This document shows, in pieces, positions 36,472-45,413 of a stretch of 64,000 nucleotides of DNA (the stretch's first letter is position 1; every line of letters begins with the position of its first letter). This DNA comes from Bacteroides fragilis. Its GTDB lineage: Bacteria; Bacteroidota; Bacteroidia; Bacteroidales; Bacteroidaceae. A program made the translations under genes and the position numbers. The stretch is taken from assembly GCF_002849695.1 (NCBI RefSeq), contig NZ_CP018937.1, positions 4,836,001 to 4,900,000 of the forward strand, given 5' to 3'. The notes under the pieces were generated by a model that was given only the letters and a program-made list of their open reading frames with translations, did no database searches and had not been told where the DNA came from.

Positions 36472-38772
36472 TCAACGCAACGTGAACCGTGCCGTTTTCA
36501 CGTTCTGGCTGTCAGGTCCTATCATCACATCGAAATCGCCCGGTTCGGCTACGAATTGCAGGTCGGCATTGTAAAACTTCAACATTTCCGGAGCAATCGT
36601 AAAACGGACAGTACGCGACTCATTGGGCTGCAGGTAGATCTTTTCAAATCCCTTAAGCTCTTTTACCGGGCGGGTGACACTGCCTACGAGATCACGGATG
36701 TAGAGCTGCACTACTTCACTGCCGGCACGGTCTCCGGTATTCGTTACGGTGACTGAGGCTACCAACTGATTGTCCATCCCGATGGAGGGTTGACTTAAAG
36801 TGACATCACTGAAGCGGAATGTGGTATATGACAATCCATATCCGAACGGATAAAGTGCATCATTGTCTACGTCCAGATAGTTGCTGCGGAATTTCTCAAA
36901 CCATTTGCCTTCTTTGAGCGGGCGACCTGTATTTTTGTGTGCATAGTAAAGCGGGATCTGGCCTACATTCTTCGGGAAAGTCATGGTGAGTTTGCCGCTT
37001 GGGTTCACTGCTCCGAACAGTACATCGCCGATAGCCAAGCCTGCCTCCGAACCTCCAAACCATACGTTTAAGATGGCGGGTACATTCTCCTGCTCCCAGT
37101 TCAGCACCAACGGACGGCCTGTGAAGAGTACGAGAACCACCGGCTTGCCTGTTTTCAGTAGAGCTTCCAGGAGTGTGTGTTGTACGTCCGGCAGGTCGAG
37201 GTTGGTACGACTGCTGCTTTCGCCACTCATTTCCGATGATTCGCCCAGCGCGGCAATGATTACGTCCGACTGTGAAGCTATTTTCAACGCTTCGTCCAGC
37301 AGTTGCTTGTCAGTACGGTTGTCGCGGTTCAGCGAACGGCCAAACAGGGTGGCTCTTTCCTCATAGGCAGCATCGCTTATCAGGTTACTGCCTTTGGCAT
37401 AAAGAATCTTTGCCTGATTGCCTACCCACTCGGTCAATCCCTCTACCAGAGATGGGCTCTTGTCCAGAACTGCCGCCACACTCCACGTACCCGGCATATT
37501 CGAGCGGGTATTGGCCAAGGGACCTATCACTGCGATGGTACCGGTGGGTGAGAGAGGGAGAAGGGGAGAGGAACCGGGAGAGAGCTGTCCGTTTTTCAGT
37601 AGTACGAAACTTTCTCCGGCAATTCTCCGGGCTACGGCACGATGCTCTTTGGTAAAGATGTCACGTGCCGGACGTTTCAGGTCACAATATTTATAAGGAT
37701 TGTCAAATAATCCCAGTTTATATTTGGCTTCCAGAATGCGGCGGCAAGCGGTATTAACGGTTTCTACCGATACTTTGCCTTCTTCGATCGATTTTTTCAA
37801 TGTGCCGGCGAAGCCTTCACTGACCATGTCCATATCTACTCCCGCATTGATGGCACGTGCCGATACGGTTTGCAGGTCGCCAATCCCGTGTTCTATCATT
37901 TCAGAGATTCCGGTGAAGTCTGTCACTACGAATCCGTTAAATCCCCATGCTCCACGCAGCACATCGGTCATCAGCCATCGGTTGGCAGTTGCCGGCACAC
38001 CCTCCACTTCGTTGAATGAAGCCATTACACTGCCTGCTCCAGCTTCAACACCAGCCTGATAGGGGAGCATGTAATCGTTAAACATCCGTTGGCGGCTCAT
38101 GTCTACGGTATTGTAGTCCCGTCCGGCTTCGGCTGCCCCATACAAGGCAAAATGCTTGATACAAGCCATGATCTCATCGTTACGGCGCATATCCTTTCCC
38201 TGATATCCGCGTACCATGGCTTGGGCAATCTGAGCTCCGAGGAAAGGATCTTCGCCCGAACCTTCGGATACCCGTCCCCAGCGTGGATCGCGACTGATAT
38301 CTACCATCGGACTGAAAGTCCACGAGATGCCGTCAGCGCTTGCTTCGATGGCTGCGATACGTGCCGATTCTTCGATGGCCGGAATATCCCAGGTACACGA
38401 AAGCCCCAATGGGATAGGAAAGATGGTTTCGTAGCCGTGAATCACGTCCATACCGAAGAGCAGAGGGATACCCAGACGGGAATTTTCTACAGCCAGACGC
38501 TGTACGTCACGAATTTTATCCACCCCTTTCAGGTTGAAGAGTCCACCTACTTCACCTCGCTTTATCTTGGCGGCGATGTCGCTGCTTTTAGCTTGTCCGG
38601 TGGTGATTTCACCTGTTACCGGCAGGTTAAGCTGCCCTATTTTTTCTTCCAGGGTCATCCGTTTCAGCAGATTGTCGAGGAAACGGTCCATGTCCTGAGG
38701 AGCTTTTTGCGCTTGCAGCCCCAACGGGAGTAAAAGTGCAAGCAGAATGAGTAAAGAATATTTCTTGTTCAT
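36472..38772 (-). CDS. GH3 beta-glucosidase (probable beta-1,2-glucosidase)
   Basis: A 766-residue secreted enzyme (signal MNKKYSLLILLALLLPLGLQAQ). It has the GH3 TIM barrel (EEKIGQLNLPV, PLLFGMDVIHGYETIFPIPLG), nucleophile Asp in GFVVTDFTGISE (near residue 286), the alpha/beta sandwich with candidate acid/base Glu in ALGESSEMSGESSSR (near 512), and a C-terminal fibronectin III-like domain (ASVTVTNTGDRAGSEVVQLYI). In B. thetaiotaomicron a GH3 beside GH144 cleaves beta-1,2-gluco-oligosaccharides. The conserved neighbourhood makes this the best substrate guess, but GH3 specificity is not proved by sequence. Confidence 0.9.
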   Translation of the reverse strand: MNKKYSLLILLALLLPLGLQAQKAPQDMDRFLDNLLKRMTLEEKIGQLNLPVTGEITTGQAKSSDIAAKIKRGEVGGLFNLKGVDKIRDVQRLAVENSRLGIPLLFGMDVIHGYETIFPIPLGLSCTWDIPAIEESARIAAIEASADGISWTFSPMVDISRDPRWGRVSEGSGEDPFLGAQIAQAMVRGYQGKDMRRNDEIMACIKHFALYGAAEAGRDYNTVDMSRQRMFNDYMLPYQAGVEAGAGSVMASFNEVEGVPATANRWLMTDVLRGAWGFNGFVVTDFTGISEMIEHGIGDLQTVSARAINAGVDMDMVSEGFAGTLKKSIEEGKVSVETVNTACRRILEAKYKLGLFDNPYKYCDLKRPARDIFTKEHRAVARRIAGESFVLLKNGQLSPGSSPLLPLSPTGTIAVIGPLANTRSNMPGTWSVAAVLDKSPSLVEGLTEWVGNQAKILYAKGSNLISDAAYEERATLFGRSLNRDNRTDKQLLDEALKIASQSDVIIAALGESSEMSGESSSRTNLDLPDVQHTLLEALLKTGKPVVLVLFTGRPLVLNWEQENVPAILNVWFGGSEAGLAIGDVLFGAVNPSGKLTMTFPKNVGQIPLYYAHKNTGRPLKEGKWFEKFRSNYLDVDNDALYPFGYGLSYTTFRFSDVTLSQPSIGMDNQLVASVTVTNTGDRAGSEVVQLYIRDLVGSVTRPVKELKGFEKIYLQPNESRTVRFTIAPEMLKFYNADLQFVAEPGDFDVMIGPDSQNVKTARFTLR

Positions 38773-38791
38773 AACTGTATATGGTTAAGAG

Positions 38792-38889
38792 TTCACCACA
38801 GATTACACGGATTATCACAGAGAAGAGATCCATTGGATTGATAATCTGCACTTAATATATCTATGATAATCCGTGTAATCTGTGGTGAA
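38792..38889. repeat. ~98-bp palindromic interspersed repeat, copy 4
   Basis: The best-preserved copy. About 26 of the 30 outer positions pair between TTCACCACAGATTACACGG...ATCACAGA and TATGATAATCC...TCTGTGGTGAA. It lies directly after susD and before the GH3 gene, the same relative place as copy 2 in locus A. Confidence 0.9.
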
Positions 38890-38898
38890 ACTCTGAGA

Positions 38899-40419
38899 TT
38901 AATAATCCGGGTTCTGTACCAATACGCCTTTCGACTTGTCTATCTCGTCCTGTGGAAGTGGTAGCAAGGCATTCTTGGGTTGATAACCCGTTTTGCCAGC
39001 AGCATGTAGCACTTGCGAAGCGATACCCCAGCGTACCAGGTCGTAGAAACGTCCCGATTCCAATCCGAGTTCTACCCGTCGTTCATGCCGGATGGCATCA
39101 CGCAACACGGTCTGATCCAATGAAGTCACTTTGGGCAGAATGTCCGGGTTGTTGCCACGGGCGCGGGCACGTACCATTTCCAGATAACCCGATGCTTCGC
39201 CTGTTTTCCCTAACTCATTAGCCGATTCTGCTGCCATCAGCACTACGTCGCCATAGCGGATGATACGGATGTTCACCCAGAAACCATGACGGGTAAACTC
39301 CTCACGAAGTGCCGGGTTGGTATAAGCTTTCTTGTTAAAGTAAGCCCCGTCAGCCTGTGATACCGGAGACTCTCCATAAGGCTTGTTGGTGTTTTCAGGA
39401 GTGATCGGGTCGTCATCCGAACGGCGGAAGTAGAGCAGGGTAGCGTCTTTGCGCGGGTCACCCGGTTCGAATGCTTCACCCATCAGTTCGGTTCCCATAT
39501 GCCATCCCCAGCCAAGGTCCCATTGGCCGGAGCCGCGTACACCTTGTACCTCGCAGAACTGACTGCCTATTTTATCACTTGCAGGCAGGGCGGCAGTCGA
39601 TGCACATTGCAGCTCAAATACCGACTCACTGCTGTTTTCGCCATCATCGGTAAAGATAACGTCATAAGGAGTGTCCAGATTATACTGTCCGGAATTCATT
39701 ACATCGGTTGAGGCAGTATACATGTTCTGCCAGTCGTTACGCATCATATACGTGCGGGCATGCAGTGCACGGGCACTTCCCCAGGTTAGACGTCCCAGGT
39801 AGGCAGACTGCCATTGACGGGGTAAAAGCCCTTCAGCCTGTGTCAGGTCTGAGTCGATCTGTTTATAGATCTCTTCGGCGGTGGTCTTCGGTACATTGGC
39901 TTCCGAGGCGTCGTTCACTTTGAAAGTGACCAACGGCACTTCGCCGAATGCACGGACCAGGTTGAAGTAACAGTAAGCACGGAAGAAAAGAGCTTCTCCC
40001 TTATTCCGGAGATCATTTTCTTCTGTCAGGTTACCTTTCTCGATGGTTTCTATCACGTCGTTGCATTGATAGATGATAGCGTAATTCTGGCTCCAGTAGG
40101 CTTTGATCAGTCCGTTATTGGTATTGTACTGGAAATCATCGTACATGGCAGCCTGATCGGCACCGTCGCTCGCCGTACTTCCTTTTTCCGAATCTTCCGA
40201 GCGGAAATATTCGATGGCGAATGCCGGGATACCTGCGGTAATGTTATAGTTACGCATCATGGTGTAGATATTGAAGACTTTTCCTTCGGCAAGTGCTCCG
40301 GGATTATCATCTTCGGTGAACTGCCCTTGAGGGTGACGGTCCAGAAAATCGTTGCAACTGCTGAAGCTCAGAGCCGATACGGCTAATGCAATGGGGAGGA
40401 TGTATTTATTTAGTTTCAT
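38899..40419 (-). CDS. SusD/RagB family glycan-binding lipoprotein (locus B)
   Basis: A 506-residue lipoprotein (MKLNKYILPIALAVSALSFSSCND, lipobox SSC) with the family's FLDRHPQGQFTEDD start, EALFFRAYCYFNLVRAFGEVPLV, TWGSARALHARTYMMRNDW, and a C-terminal RHERRVELGLESGRFYDLVRWG plus LLPLPQDEIDKS. It is the surface partner of the SusC encoded 11 bp upstream. Given the GH3/GH144 genes downstream, the likely ligand is a beta-1,2-gluco-oligosaccharide, which is inference from context. Confidence 0.95.
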   Translation of the reverse strand: MKLNKYILPIALAVSALSFSSCNDFLDRHPQGQFTEDDNPGALAEGKVFNIYTMMRNYNITAGIPAFAIEYFRSEDSEKGSTASDGADQAAMYDDFQYNTNNGLIKAYWSQNYAIIYQCNDVIETIEKGNLTEENDLRNKGEALFFRAYCYFNLVRAFGEVPLVTFKVNDASEANVPKTTAEEIYKQIDSDLTQAEGLLPRQWQSAYLGRLTWGSARALHARTYMMRNDWQNMYTASTDVMNSGQYNLDTPYDVIFTDDGENSSESVFELQCASTAALPASDKIGSQFCEVQGVRGSGQWDLGWGWHMGTELMGEAFEPGDPRKDATLLYFRRSDDDPITPENTNKPYGESPVSQADGAYFNKKAYTNPALREEFTRHGFWVNIRIIRYGDVVLMAAESANELGKTGEASGYLEMVRARARGNNPDILPKVTSLDQTVLRDAIRHERRVELGLESGRFYDLVRWGIASQVLHAAGKTGYQPKNALLPLPQDEIDKSKGVLVQNPDY

Positions 40420-40430
40420 ACTCTGCTTCG

Positions 40431-43400
40431 TTAAAATGTTAAGTTAATACCAAATGTATAGACTGCCGGTACCGGATATGTTCCGTTATCCACTCCGAAG
40501 GCAATGGCCGATCCGCCGATTTCCGGTGTATAGCCCGTGTTATGCTTCCACGTCTTCAGGTTTTGTATGTTGACATAAACCTTCAGAGCCTGCATGCGTA
40601 TTTTCGCCAGCAAGGTTTTGTCGAAGTTGTAAGCCAGTTGGAGGTTACGGATACGGAAGAAGCTGCCGTCTTCGATGAAGTACTCGGAGTTCTCGCTGTT
40701 GATGGCATGTTTTGTATTCAGCAGGGGTTGCGTGTTCGATGTGCTTTCTCCGTGCCAGCGGTCGAGACGTTGCTCCATATAATTGAACTGTGCCCAGTTA
40801 TAATTGTCCCAGGTACGGTAAATCTGATTGCCGCCTTGTCCCATCATTTCCATGCTGACTTCCCAGTTCTTATATGAAAGGCCGAGGCTGATGCCGTATG
40901 TTACGTCCGGTGTCGGATCACCGATCATCGTGCGGTCGTCCGGTGTGATTTTTCCATCTCCGTTTACGTCGGCAAACTTAAGGTCGCCGGGTGTGACGGT
41001 TGCCAGTGTATTCGCCGGTGAAGCGTCGATCTCGGCCTGGTTTTGGTAAACGCCCGCTACTTTGTAGCCATAGAAATAACCGATCGGATAACCTGCCATT
41101 GTGTAGCTCTGGCTTTTGTCGCCTGCGATGATGGAGTATCCTTCCTGTACCAGACTCTTCACTTTGTTACTGATAGTGGTCAGGTTCGCGCTGACAGAAT
41201 ATCCCCAGTCGCCGATCTGATCTCTCCAGGAGGCCATCAATTCGATACCTTTGTTCTCAATCTCTCCAAGGTTTCCGATACCCGGTACGGTTCCCGACAA
41301 TCCCGGTACGGTAGCCAGCAGGTCTTTGGTATTCTTCTTGTAATATACTCCTTCCAGATGGAAGCGGTTGCGGAACATATTGGTCTCGAATCCGGTTTCC
41401 CATGCTTCTACTTTTTCCCAGCGGAGGCGCGGGTTGGGCAGGTAAGCCAGTTGGTACCCCGGATAGATGATAGCCGGTTTGCCGAATACGGCAGCGAAAG
41501 CATTCTCCAACAACGGTTCTGCCGGATAAGCCCTATCCATATTCTGGTTACCTAATGTGCCCCACGAACCTTTCAGTTTCAACATGTCCAGCCATGTGAT
41601 GTCTTTCATGAACTCCTCTTCAGTCATCAGCCATCCGGCACCTACAGAGTAGAAGTTCTGCCATTGGTTGCCCGTGTATGCGAAGGCCGATGAGCCGTCA
41701 CGACGGAACGAGCCGTTGAACAGGTATTTCCCTTTATAATTATAGATGACACGGGCCAGCATGGACACGGTGGTGCGTTCCCACTGTGTACTTCCGTTGG
41801 TAGCGGTAGCCAGATCGCCAATGCTGACGAACCATTTATCGGGATTATTCGGAATCACCAGCCCGATACCCTGTCCGCGCGAAGCATCCAGTCCGCTGAG
41901 TGAATTGTAGTAGGTTGTGAAACCGGCAGTAGCGGTCAGGTTGTGTGTACCATCGGCAAAACTGTTTTGGTATGTCAGCAGATAGTCACTCTGCACTTTG
42001 GTTTCGTTTTGTTTGTTCTGGCTCACTTCCGTCTTTCCCGTTCCGAGTGTAGCCACATTGCCGGCTACGGTTGCGTCATATACTTTAATGATCGGTTTGT
42101 AAGTCCGGCTGTCATTGGTGGCATAATCCATGGAGAACATTGCTTTGAATGTGAAATGCTTCAGGAAATCCACTTCACCGTAAATGCTGCCCGATGCACG
42201 GTAATTGATGGCGCGGGTGGTGTTGGCACGCAGATCTACGTCGACCAACGGATTGGTCATCTGTGCTTTCTGGAATTCCGGCAATGAAGTATACAGACCG
42301 TATTCTTCGTTGTAAACCGGAGCTACAGGAGTAGTGCGAATCGCGTTCAGGACCGTTTTGCTGTCGGCCGGGAGCATTCGTGCTCCGTTGAACTGAAATC
42401 CCACTTTGATATCTTTGGTGATCTTATAATCATTACTTGCATTGATCGTCACTTTGCTATACTTCTCATGCTTAATGTTTCCCTGTTCGTGCGAGTAGCC
42501 CACACCGAGATAGAAACTATGTTTTTCCGAAGCACCTGTGATACTGATATTATTGTTCGTGATGAATCCGGTCTGGAATATTTCGTCTTGCCAGTCCGTA
42601 TTTGCGTTCCAGTTGCTGAAGTCGAATGGGGTGTTTCCCTGATTCGCCATCTGCTCGTTATAGAGTTCCTTGAACTGTGGCGCATTCACCATTTTGATTT
42701 TGTCTACTACGGTTTTCCATCCGAAAGAGGTGTTGATATTGACCAGCGTCTGTCCCTCTTTGGCACGTTTGGTAGTTACGATGATCACGCCGTTGGCACC
42801 ACGTACACCGAAGATAGCCAATGAAGAGGGGTCTTTCAATACTTCCATCGATTCGATGTCTTCCGGGTTCAGGAAGTTGATATTGTCATTGAAGAGTCCG
42901 TCTACAATATACAGCGGCTTGTAACCATTGATGGAGTTTGTGCCGCGGATACGGATTTCGGGATCGGCACCTGCCTGTCCGGAATTGACAATCTGCACAC
43001 CGGCAATCTTTCCTTGTAGGGATGATAGTGGGTTAGTGGCCGGTTTGTTGGCTATTTCCGAACCCTTGATGTTGGTGATAGAACCGGTCAGGTCACGTTT
43101 CTTGGCGCTACCGTAACCGATAATTACTGTTTCGGCAAGCATTTGGGAGTCGTCTTTAAGCGTGACATTAATTACAGTCTGCTGCCCCACTTTGATTTCC
43201 TGCTTTTCATATCCTACATACGAGAATACAAGCACATCTTCAGGGGTAACAGAAATGGAGTATTTGCCATTCATATCGGTGATGGCTCCGGTAGAAGTCC
43301 CTTTTACCAGAATAGATGCGCCGATCAGGGGCTCATGGGTTGAATCTGTAACAGTACCCGTTACTGTTTTGGTTTGCGCCATGGCTACCGATGCGCTCAG

Positions 43401-43499
43401 CAGTAGGCACGTCAGGACAAATACACTTTTTAGCCATAAGGCTCTCTTCTGCCGAAGAGGTCGTAAAGGTTTAGTCTTCATTGCATTAAATTTTACCAT
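40431..43499 (-). CDS. SusC/RagA family TonB-dependent transporter (locus B)
   Basis: About 1,022 residues with signal core KSVFVLTCLLLSASVAMAQ, carboxypeptidase-regulatory-like domain (KTVTGTVTDSTHEPLIGASILVKG), TonB-box region (LAETVIIGYGSAKKRDLTG), plug (NPLSSLQGKIAGVQIVNSG, MEVLKDPSSLAIFGVRGANG) and a barrel ending TFGINLTF. I chose the ATG at 43499 (MVKFNAMKT); an ATG at 43481 (MKTKPLRPL) is equally plausible, while the longer GTG frame at 43523 is unlikely. It is the first gene of locus B, with a -7 box upstream. Confidence 0.93.
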   Translation of the reverse strand: MVKFNAMKTKPLRPLRQKRALWLKSVFVLTCLLLSASVAMAQTKTVTGTVTDSTHEPLIGASILVKGTSTGAITDMNGKYSISVTPEDVLVFSYVGYEKQEIKVGQQTVINVTLKDDSQMLAETVIIGYGSAKKRDLTGSITNIKGSEIANKPATNPLSSLQGKIAGVQIVNSGQAGADPEIRIRGTNSINGYKPLYIVDGLFNDNINFLNPEDIESMEVLKDPSSLAIFGVRGANGVIIVTTKRAKEGQTLVNINTSFGWKTVVDKIKMVNAPQFKELYNEQMANQGNTPFDFSNWNANTDWQDEIFQTGFITNNNISITGASEKHSFYLGVGYSHEQGNIKHEKYSKVTINASNDYKITKDIKVGFQFNGARMLPADSKTVLNAIRTTPVAPVYNEEYGLYTSLPEFQKAQMTNPLVDVDLRANTTRAINYRASGSIYGEVDFLKHFTFKAMFSMDYATNDSRTYKPIIKVYDATVAGNVATLGTGKTEVSQNKQNETKVQSDYLLTYQNSFADGTHNLTATAGFTTYYNSLSGLDASRGQGIGLVIPNNPDKWFVSIGDLATATNGSTQWERTTVSMLARVIYNYKGKYLFNGSFRRDGSSAFAYTGNQWQNFYSVGAGWLMTEEEFMKDITWLDMLKLKGSWGTLGNQNMDRAYPAEPLLENAFAAVFGKPAIIYPGYQLAYLPNPRLRWEKVEAWETGFETNMFRNRFHLEGVYYKKNTKDLLATVPGLSGTVPGIGNLGEIENKGIELMASWRDQIGDWGYSVSANLTTISNKVKSLVQEGYSIIAGDKSQSYTMAGYPIGYFYGYKVAGVYQNQAEIDASPANTLATVTPGDLKFADVNGDGKITPDDRTMIGDPTPDVTYGISLGLSYKNWEVSMEMMGQGGNQIYRTWDNYNWAQFNYMEQRLDRWHGESTSNTQPLLNTKHAINSENSEYFIEDGSFFRIRNLQLAYNFDKTLLAKIRMQALKVYVNIQNLKTWKHNTGYTPEIGGSAIAFGVDNGTYPVPAVYTFGINLTF

Positions 43500-43569
43500 T
43501 GTATAACTATTTTGATTTAACACACCTTCTGCCAGCTCTCTTTCAGATACTCGATAGTTATATCGACGG

Positions 43570-43577
43570 CAAAAGTA
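43570..43577 (-). promoter_or_regulatory. -7 box of locus B susC
   Basis: TACTTTTG on the minus strand, exact TAnnTTTG match, about 70 bp before the chosen susC start. Confidence 0.5.
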
Positions 43578-43711
43578 CCCAATGAAACAAATAAATGTCG
43601 AAAAAGATGTGAACGGATGGAGACTCCCTGCACTTTTAACATATGCCGGACTTGGAAACTGACTAATGTATTTTTATATATGGCTCCCTGAATGGATCGG
43701 TCAAAAACAAT

Positions 43712-43743
43712 TCGCCCAGATGATAGAAACATCACCTGGGCGA
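43712..43743. repeat. Hairpin related to the higBA terminator
   Basis: Thirteen-nt arms (43712-43724 and 43731-43743) with one mismatch. Its flanks (AAACAATT before, CGAAACCATTTA after) nearly equal those of the hairpin at 43995-44025, so this looks like a second, diverged copy of the same terminator. Confidence 0.6.
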
Positions 43744-43892
43744 AACCATTTATACTGTGAGGACTATCCTTCGGTGCGACTTGGTCATTTGCTTCAAAAC
43801 CGCTCTTGTCTCAATCTTTTGTTGCAGTGGTAACGTGGGAATTTGATATAGTTCTTTTTGTGTGTTTATAAAAATGAGACACATAAATATAT

Positions 43893-43953
43893 AAAAAAAA
43901 GATGCGTTTTCTTTATACGTTCATGGAGATATATAAAGAAAATACGTTTTTTT
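43893..43953. other. AT-rich imperfect palindrome in a 530-bp gene-free stretch
   Basis: An A-run followed by a GCGTTTTCTTTATAC-like arm (about 43893-43920) is mirrored by ATATAAAGAAAATACGTTTTTTT (43931-43953). Between the two GC-rich hairpins at 43712 and 43995 nothing else is recognised in 43500-44032 beyond the susC promoter. Confidence 0.45.
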
Positions 43954-43994
43954 CTACATTGATATAGTCTCTGAGCGAACCGGATAGAAACAAT

Positions 43995-44025
43995 TTGCCC
44001 GGGTGATGTTTCCATCATCCGGGCG
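43995..44025 (-). terminator. Terminator after the antitoxin gene
   Basis: GC-rich 14-nt arms with two wobble pairs (TGCCCGGGTGATG against CATCATCCGGGCG), 7 bp downstream of the antitoxin stop when read on the minus strand. Confidence 0.65.
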
Positions 44026-44032
44026 AAATCAT

Positions 44033-44323
44033 TTAAATTTGTACTTCGATATTCAGCTTACCGCCAAGCCCCCTTTCAACTATATCTATCAGGGTTTTTA
44101 GGGTCAAGTTACCTCCATCATTCTCTACTTTAGAGATAAACGTACGCTTTTTATCAATGCGCTCAGCCAGTTGAGCCTGTGTCATTTCTTTCTTCTGACG
44201 GGCATTGCGGATTTGAACGCCAATGCGCAGTGTTTCAAGTTCACGCTCCAAATTGTCTCGTCTGGGTGTACCTTTTACACCGTAAATTTCATCTTTTAAT
44301 TGATCTAATGTTGTTATATCCAT
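44033..44323 (-). CDS. higA: HigA-like XRE-family antitoxin
   Basis: A 96-residue protein whose C-terminal two thirds is a helix-turn-helix of XRE/Cro type: IGVQIRNARQKKEMTQAQLAERIDKKRTFISKVENDGGNLTLKTLIDIVE. The N-terminus (MDITTLDQLKDEIYGVKGTPRRDNLERE) resembles the toxin-contacting part of antitoxins paired with HigB/Gp49-type toxins. It follows the toxin gene with a 2-bp gap, the toxin-first order typical of HigBA. It should neutralise the toxin and repress the operon through the palindrome between the promoter boxes. Confidence 0.85.
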   Translation of the reverse strand: MDITTLDQLKDEIYGVKGTPRRDNLERELETLRIGVQIRNARQKKEMTQAQLAERIDKKRTFISKVENDGGNLTLKTLIDIVERGLGGKLNIEVQI

Positions 44324-44325
44324 TA

Positions 44326-44676
44326 TTACCTCCTTTTTTTATCATCATAATATTGGGCCATCAACCGGACAGCCTTGTCTATCTCTTTTTTAGGGGTTTT
44401 CTGCGTCTTTTTCTGAAAACCGGAAAGCAAAACCACTAATCGTCCCTTATCGAAAAAACAGAAGACACGAAATATATCGCTACCTAAGGTGATACGCATT
44501 TCATACAGACCGTCCGTACTCTCTATGTGTTTAAGATACTTCGTTGGAATACATTCTATATTTTCTAAAATATCTAAGATCTTAATAATCTTGTTTTGTA
44601 CTTTCGGAGATTGCTCCCTATAGAATTCTTTAAAATAGGACTTATACATAAGGAGCTCTCTAACCTTCTTTTCCAT
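44326..44676 (-). CDS. higB: HigB/RelE-like toxin (Gp49 family)
   Basis: A 116-residue basic protein with the RelE-superfamily pattern: NKIIKILDILENIECIPTKYLKHIESTDGLYEMRITLGSDIFRVFCFFDKGRLVVLLSGFQKKTQKTPKKEIDKAVRLMAQYY. The stretch from LYEMR to LLSGFQKKTQKTPKKEI is characteristic of phage-derived Gp49-like HigB toxins, which cleave mRNA on the ribosome. The gene is intact and paired with its antitoxin, so the module is probably functional. It marks the start of the accessory stretch between locus B and tRNA-Leu. Confidence 0.85.
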   Translation of the reverse strand: MEKKVRELLMYKSYFKEFYREQSPKVQNKIIKILDILENIECIPTKYLKHIESTDGLYEMRITLGSDIFRVFCFFDKGRLVVLLSGFQKKTQKTPKKEIDKAVRLMAQYYDDKKRR

Positions 44677-44680
44677 TCGA

Positions 44681-44711
44681 CAAAGGTAACGTATATGTTA
44701 CATATAAACAA
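44681..44711 (-). promoter_or_regulatory. higBA promoter with operator palindrome in the spacer
   Basis: On the minus strand a -33 TTG (44709-44711) is followed after 20 bp by the -7 box TACCTTTG (44681-44688). A perfect 7-1-7 palindrome, TATATGT-T-ACATATA (44692-44706), fills the spacer and is a natural site for HigA autorepression. The -7 box is only a few bases from the ATG, so the leader is very short. Confidence 0.7.
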
Positions 44712-45085
44712 GCGAAAAGTTCAGCAATTACAAAGATTTATGATACAACTACCCTTTCAACCCGGAAAACGAAGGCAACCGGTAAACGTGTCTTTTTCCT
44801 CTTTTCCCGCACGAAGATAGGGTGCAGCCGTTCATCCATCAATGACCGCTACGCTATTTCAGCACAAAATATCCTGCGCCCCTGCGTCGTGCGGTATTTT
44901 CTGTCGAAATTCATTGCTGGCTGCCCGTCTGTGTCCGGATGGATGTTTAAGAAAAAAGGAAAAAAATGTGTAGGGGCTGCGCTGGTGATACCGGAAATTA
45001 TGTGCACCTTTGTATGTTTCCAGCAGTGTAGGCCTTGCCGGTTACTTGGCGGCTGCTGAGAGACGACTATTTAAAAACTTTAGAT

Positions 45086-45190
45086 AAACGGTTCTGCTCC
45101 CGTGCCTGATACTGTAATGGGTCGGCATATTTTTCTTTCTTGCCTTGGCATTGAAAGTTTGATAGTTTAAACGGGTCAGCAGAGCCGTTC
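45086..45190 (+). ncRNA. Candidate structured element, copy 1 of 2
   Basis: About 105 bp closed by an 11-bp stem (AACGGTTCTGC with GCAGAGCCGTT) and an inner CCG/CGG pair, enclosing conserved words GTAATGGGT and GCATAT. It is followed by a TTC-T-ATTTT tract. A diverged copy lies at 45414-45516, and the stem is kept by changes on both sides, which favours RNA or hairpin function over chance. Strand is assumed from the downstream reading frame. I do not recognise the family. Confidence 0.45.
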
Positions 45191-45379
45191 TATTTTCGTT
45201 AAATCACCCTATACTAATGGCGCTCAGTAAACAATCCTATCAATAAAAGTGTTTCATTGTACTTTTTTCGTCCGTTTGCTATGGTATTTCAGAAATAATC
45301 ACCATCTTTGTAATGCGTTATGTGATTTTTTTGATGTAGAATAAAGGGACTGCATTTCTTTGTTTTACACTAACTGTAG

Positions 45380-45413
45380 GTGTATAATTTTATATGCCTA
45401 CAGTTTCTGGATA
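45380..45413. repeat. Hairpin between the two structured elements
   Basis: CTGTAGGTGTATA pairs with TATATGCCTACAG (one mismatch) around a short AT loop, immediately before copy 2. The wider 44830-45080 stretch contains no gene I can support, although a CACCTTTG box near 45007-45014 could be a promoter for transcription to the right. Confidence 0.5.

Noticed and set aside
44830..45080. Possible gene in the region before the structured elements
   Set aside because: No frame with sensible length, start signal or composition on either strand; only a promoter-like CACCTTTG box.
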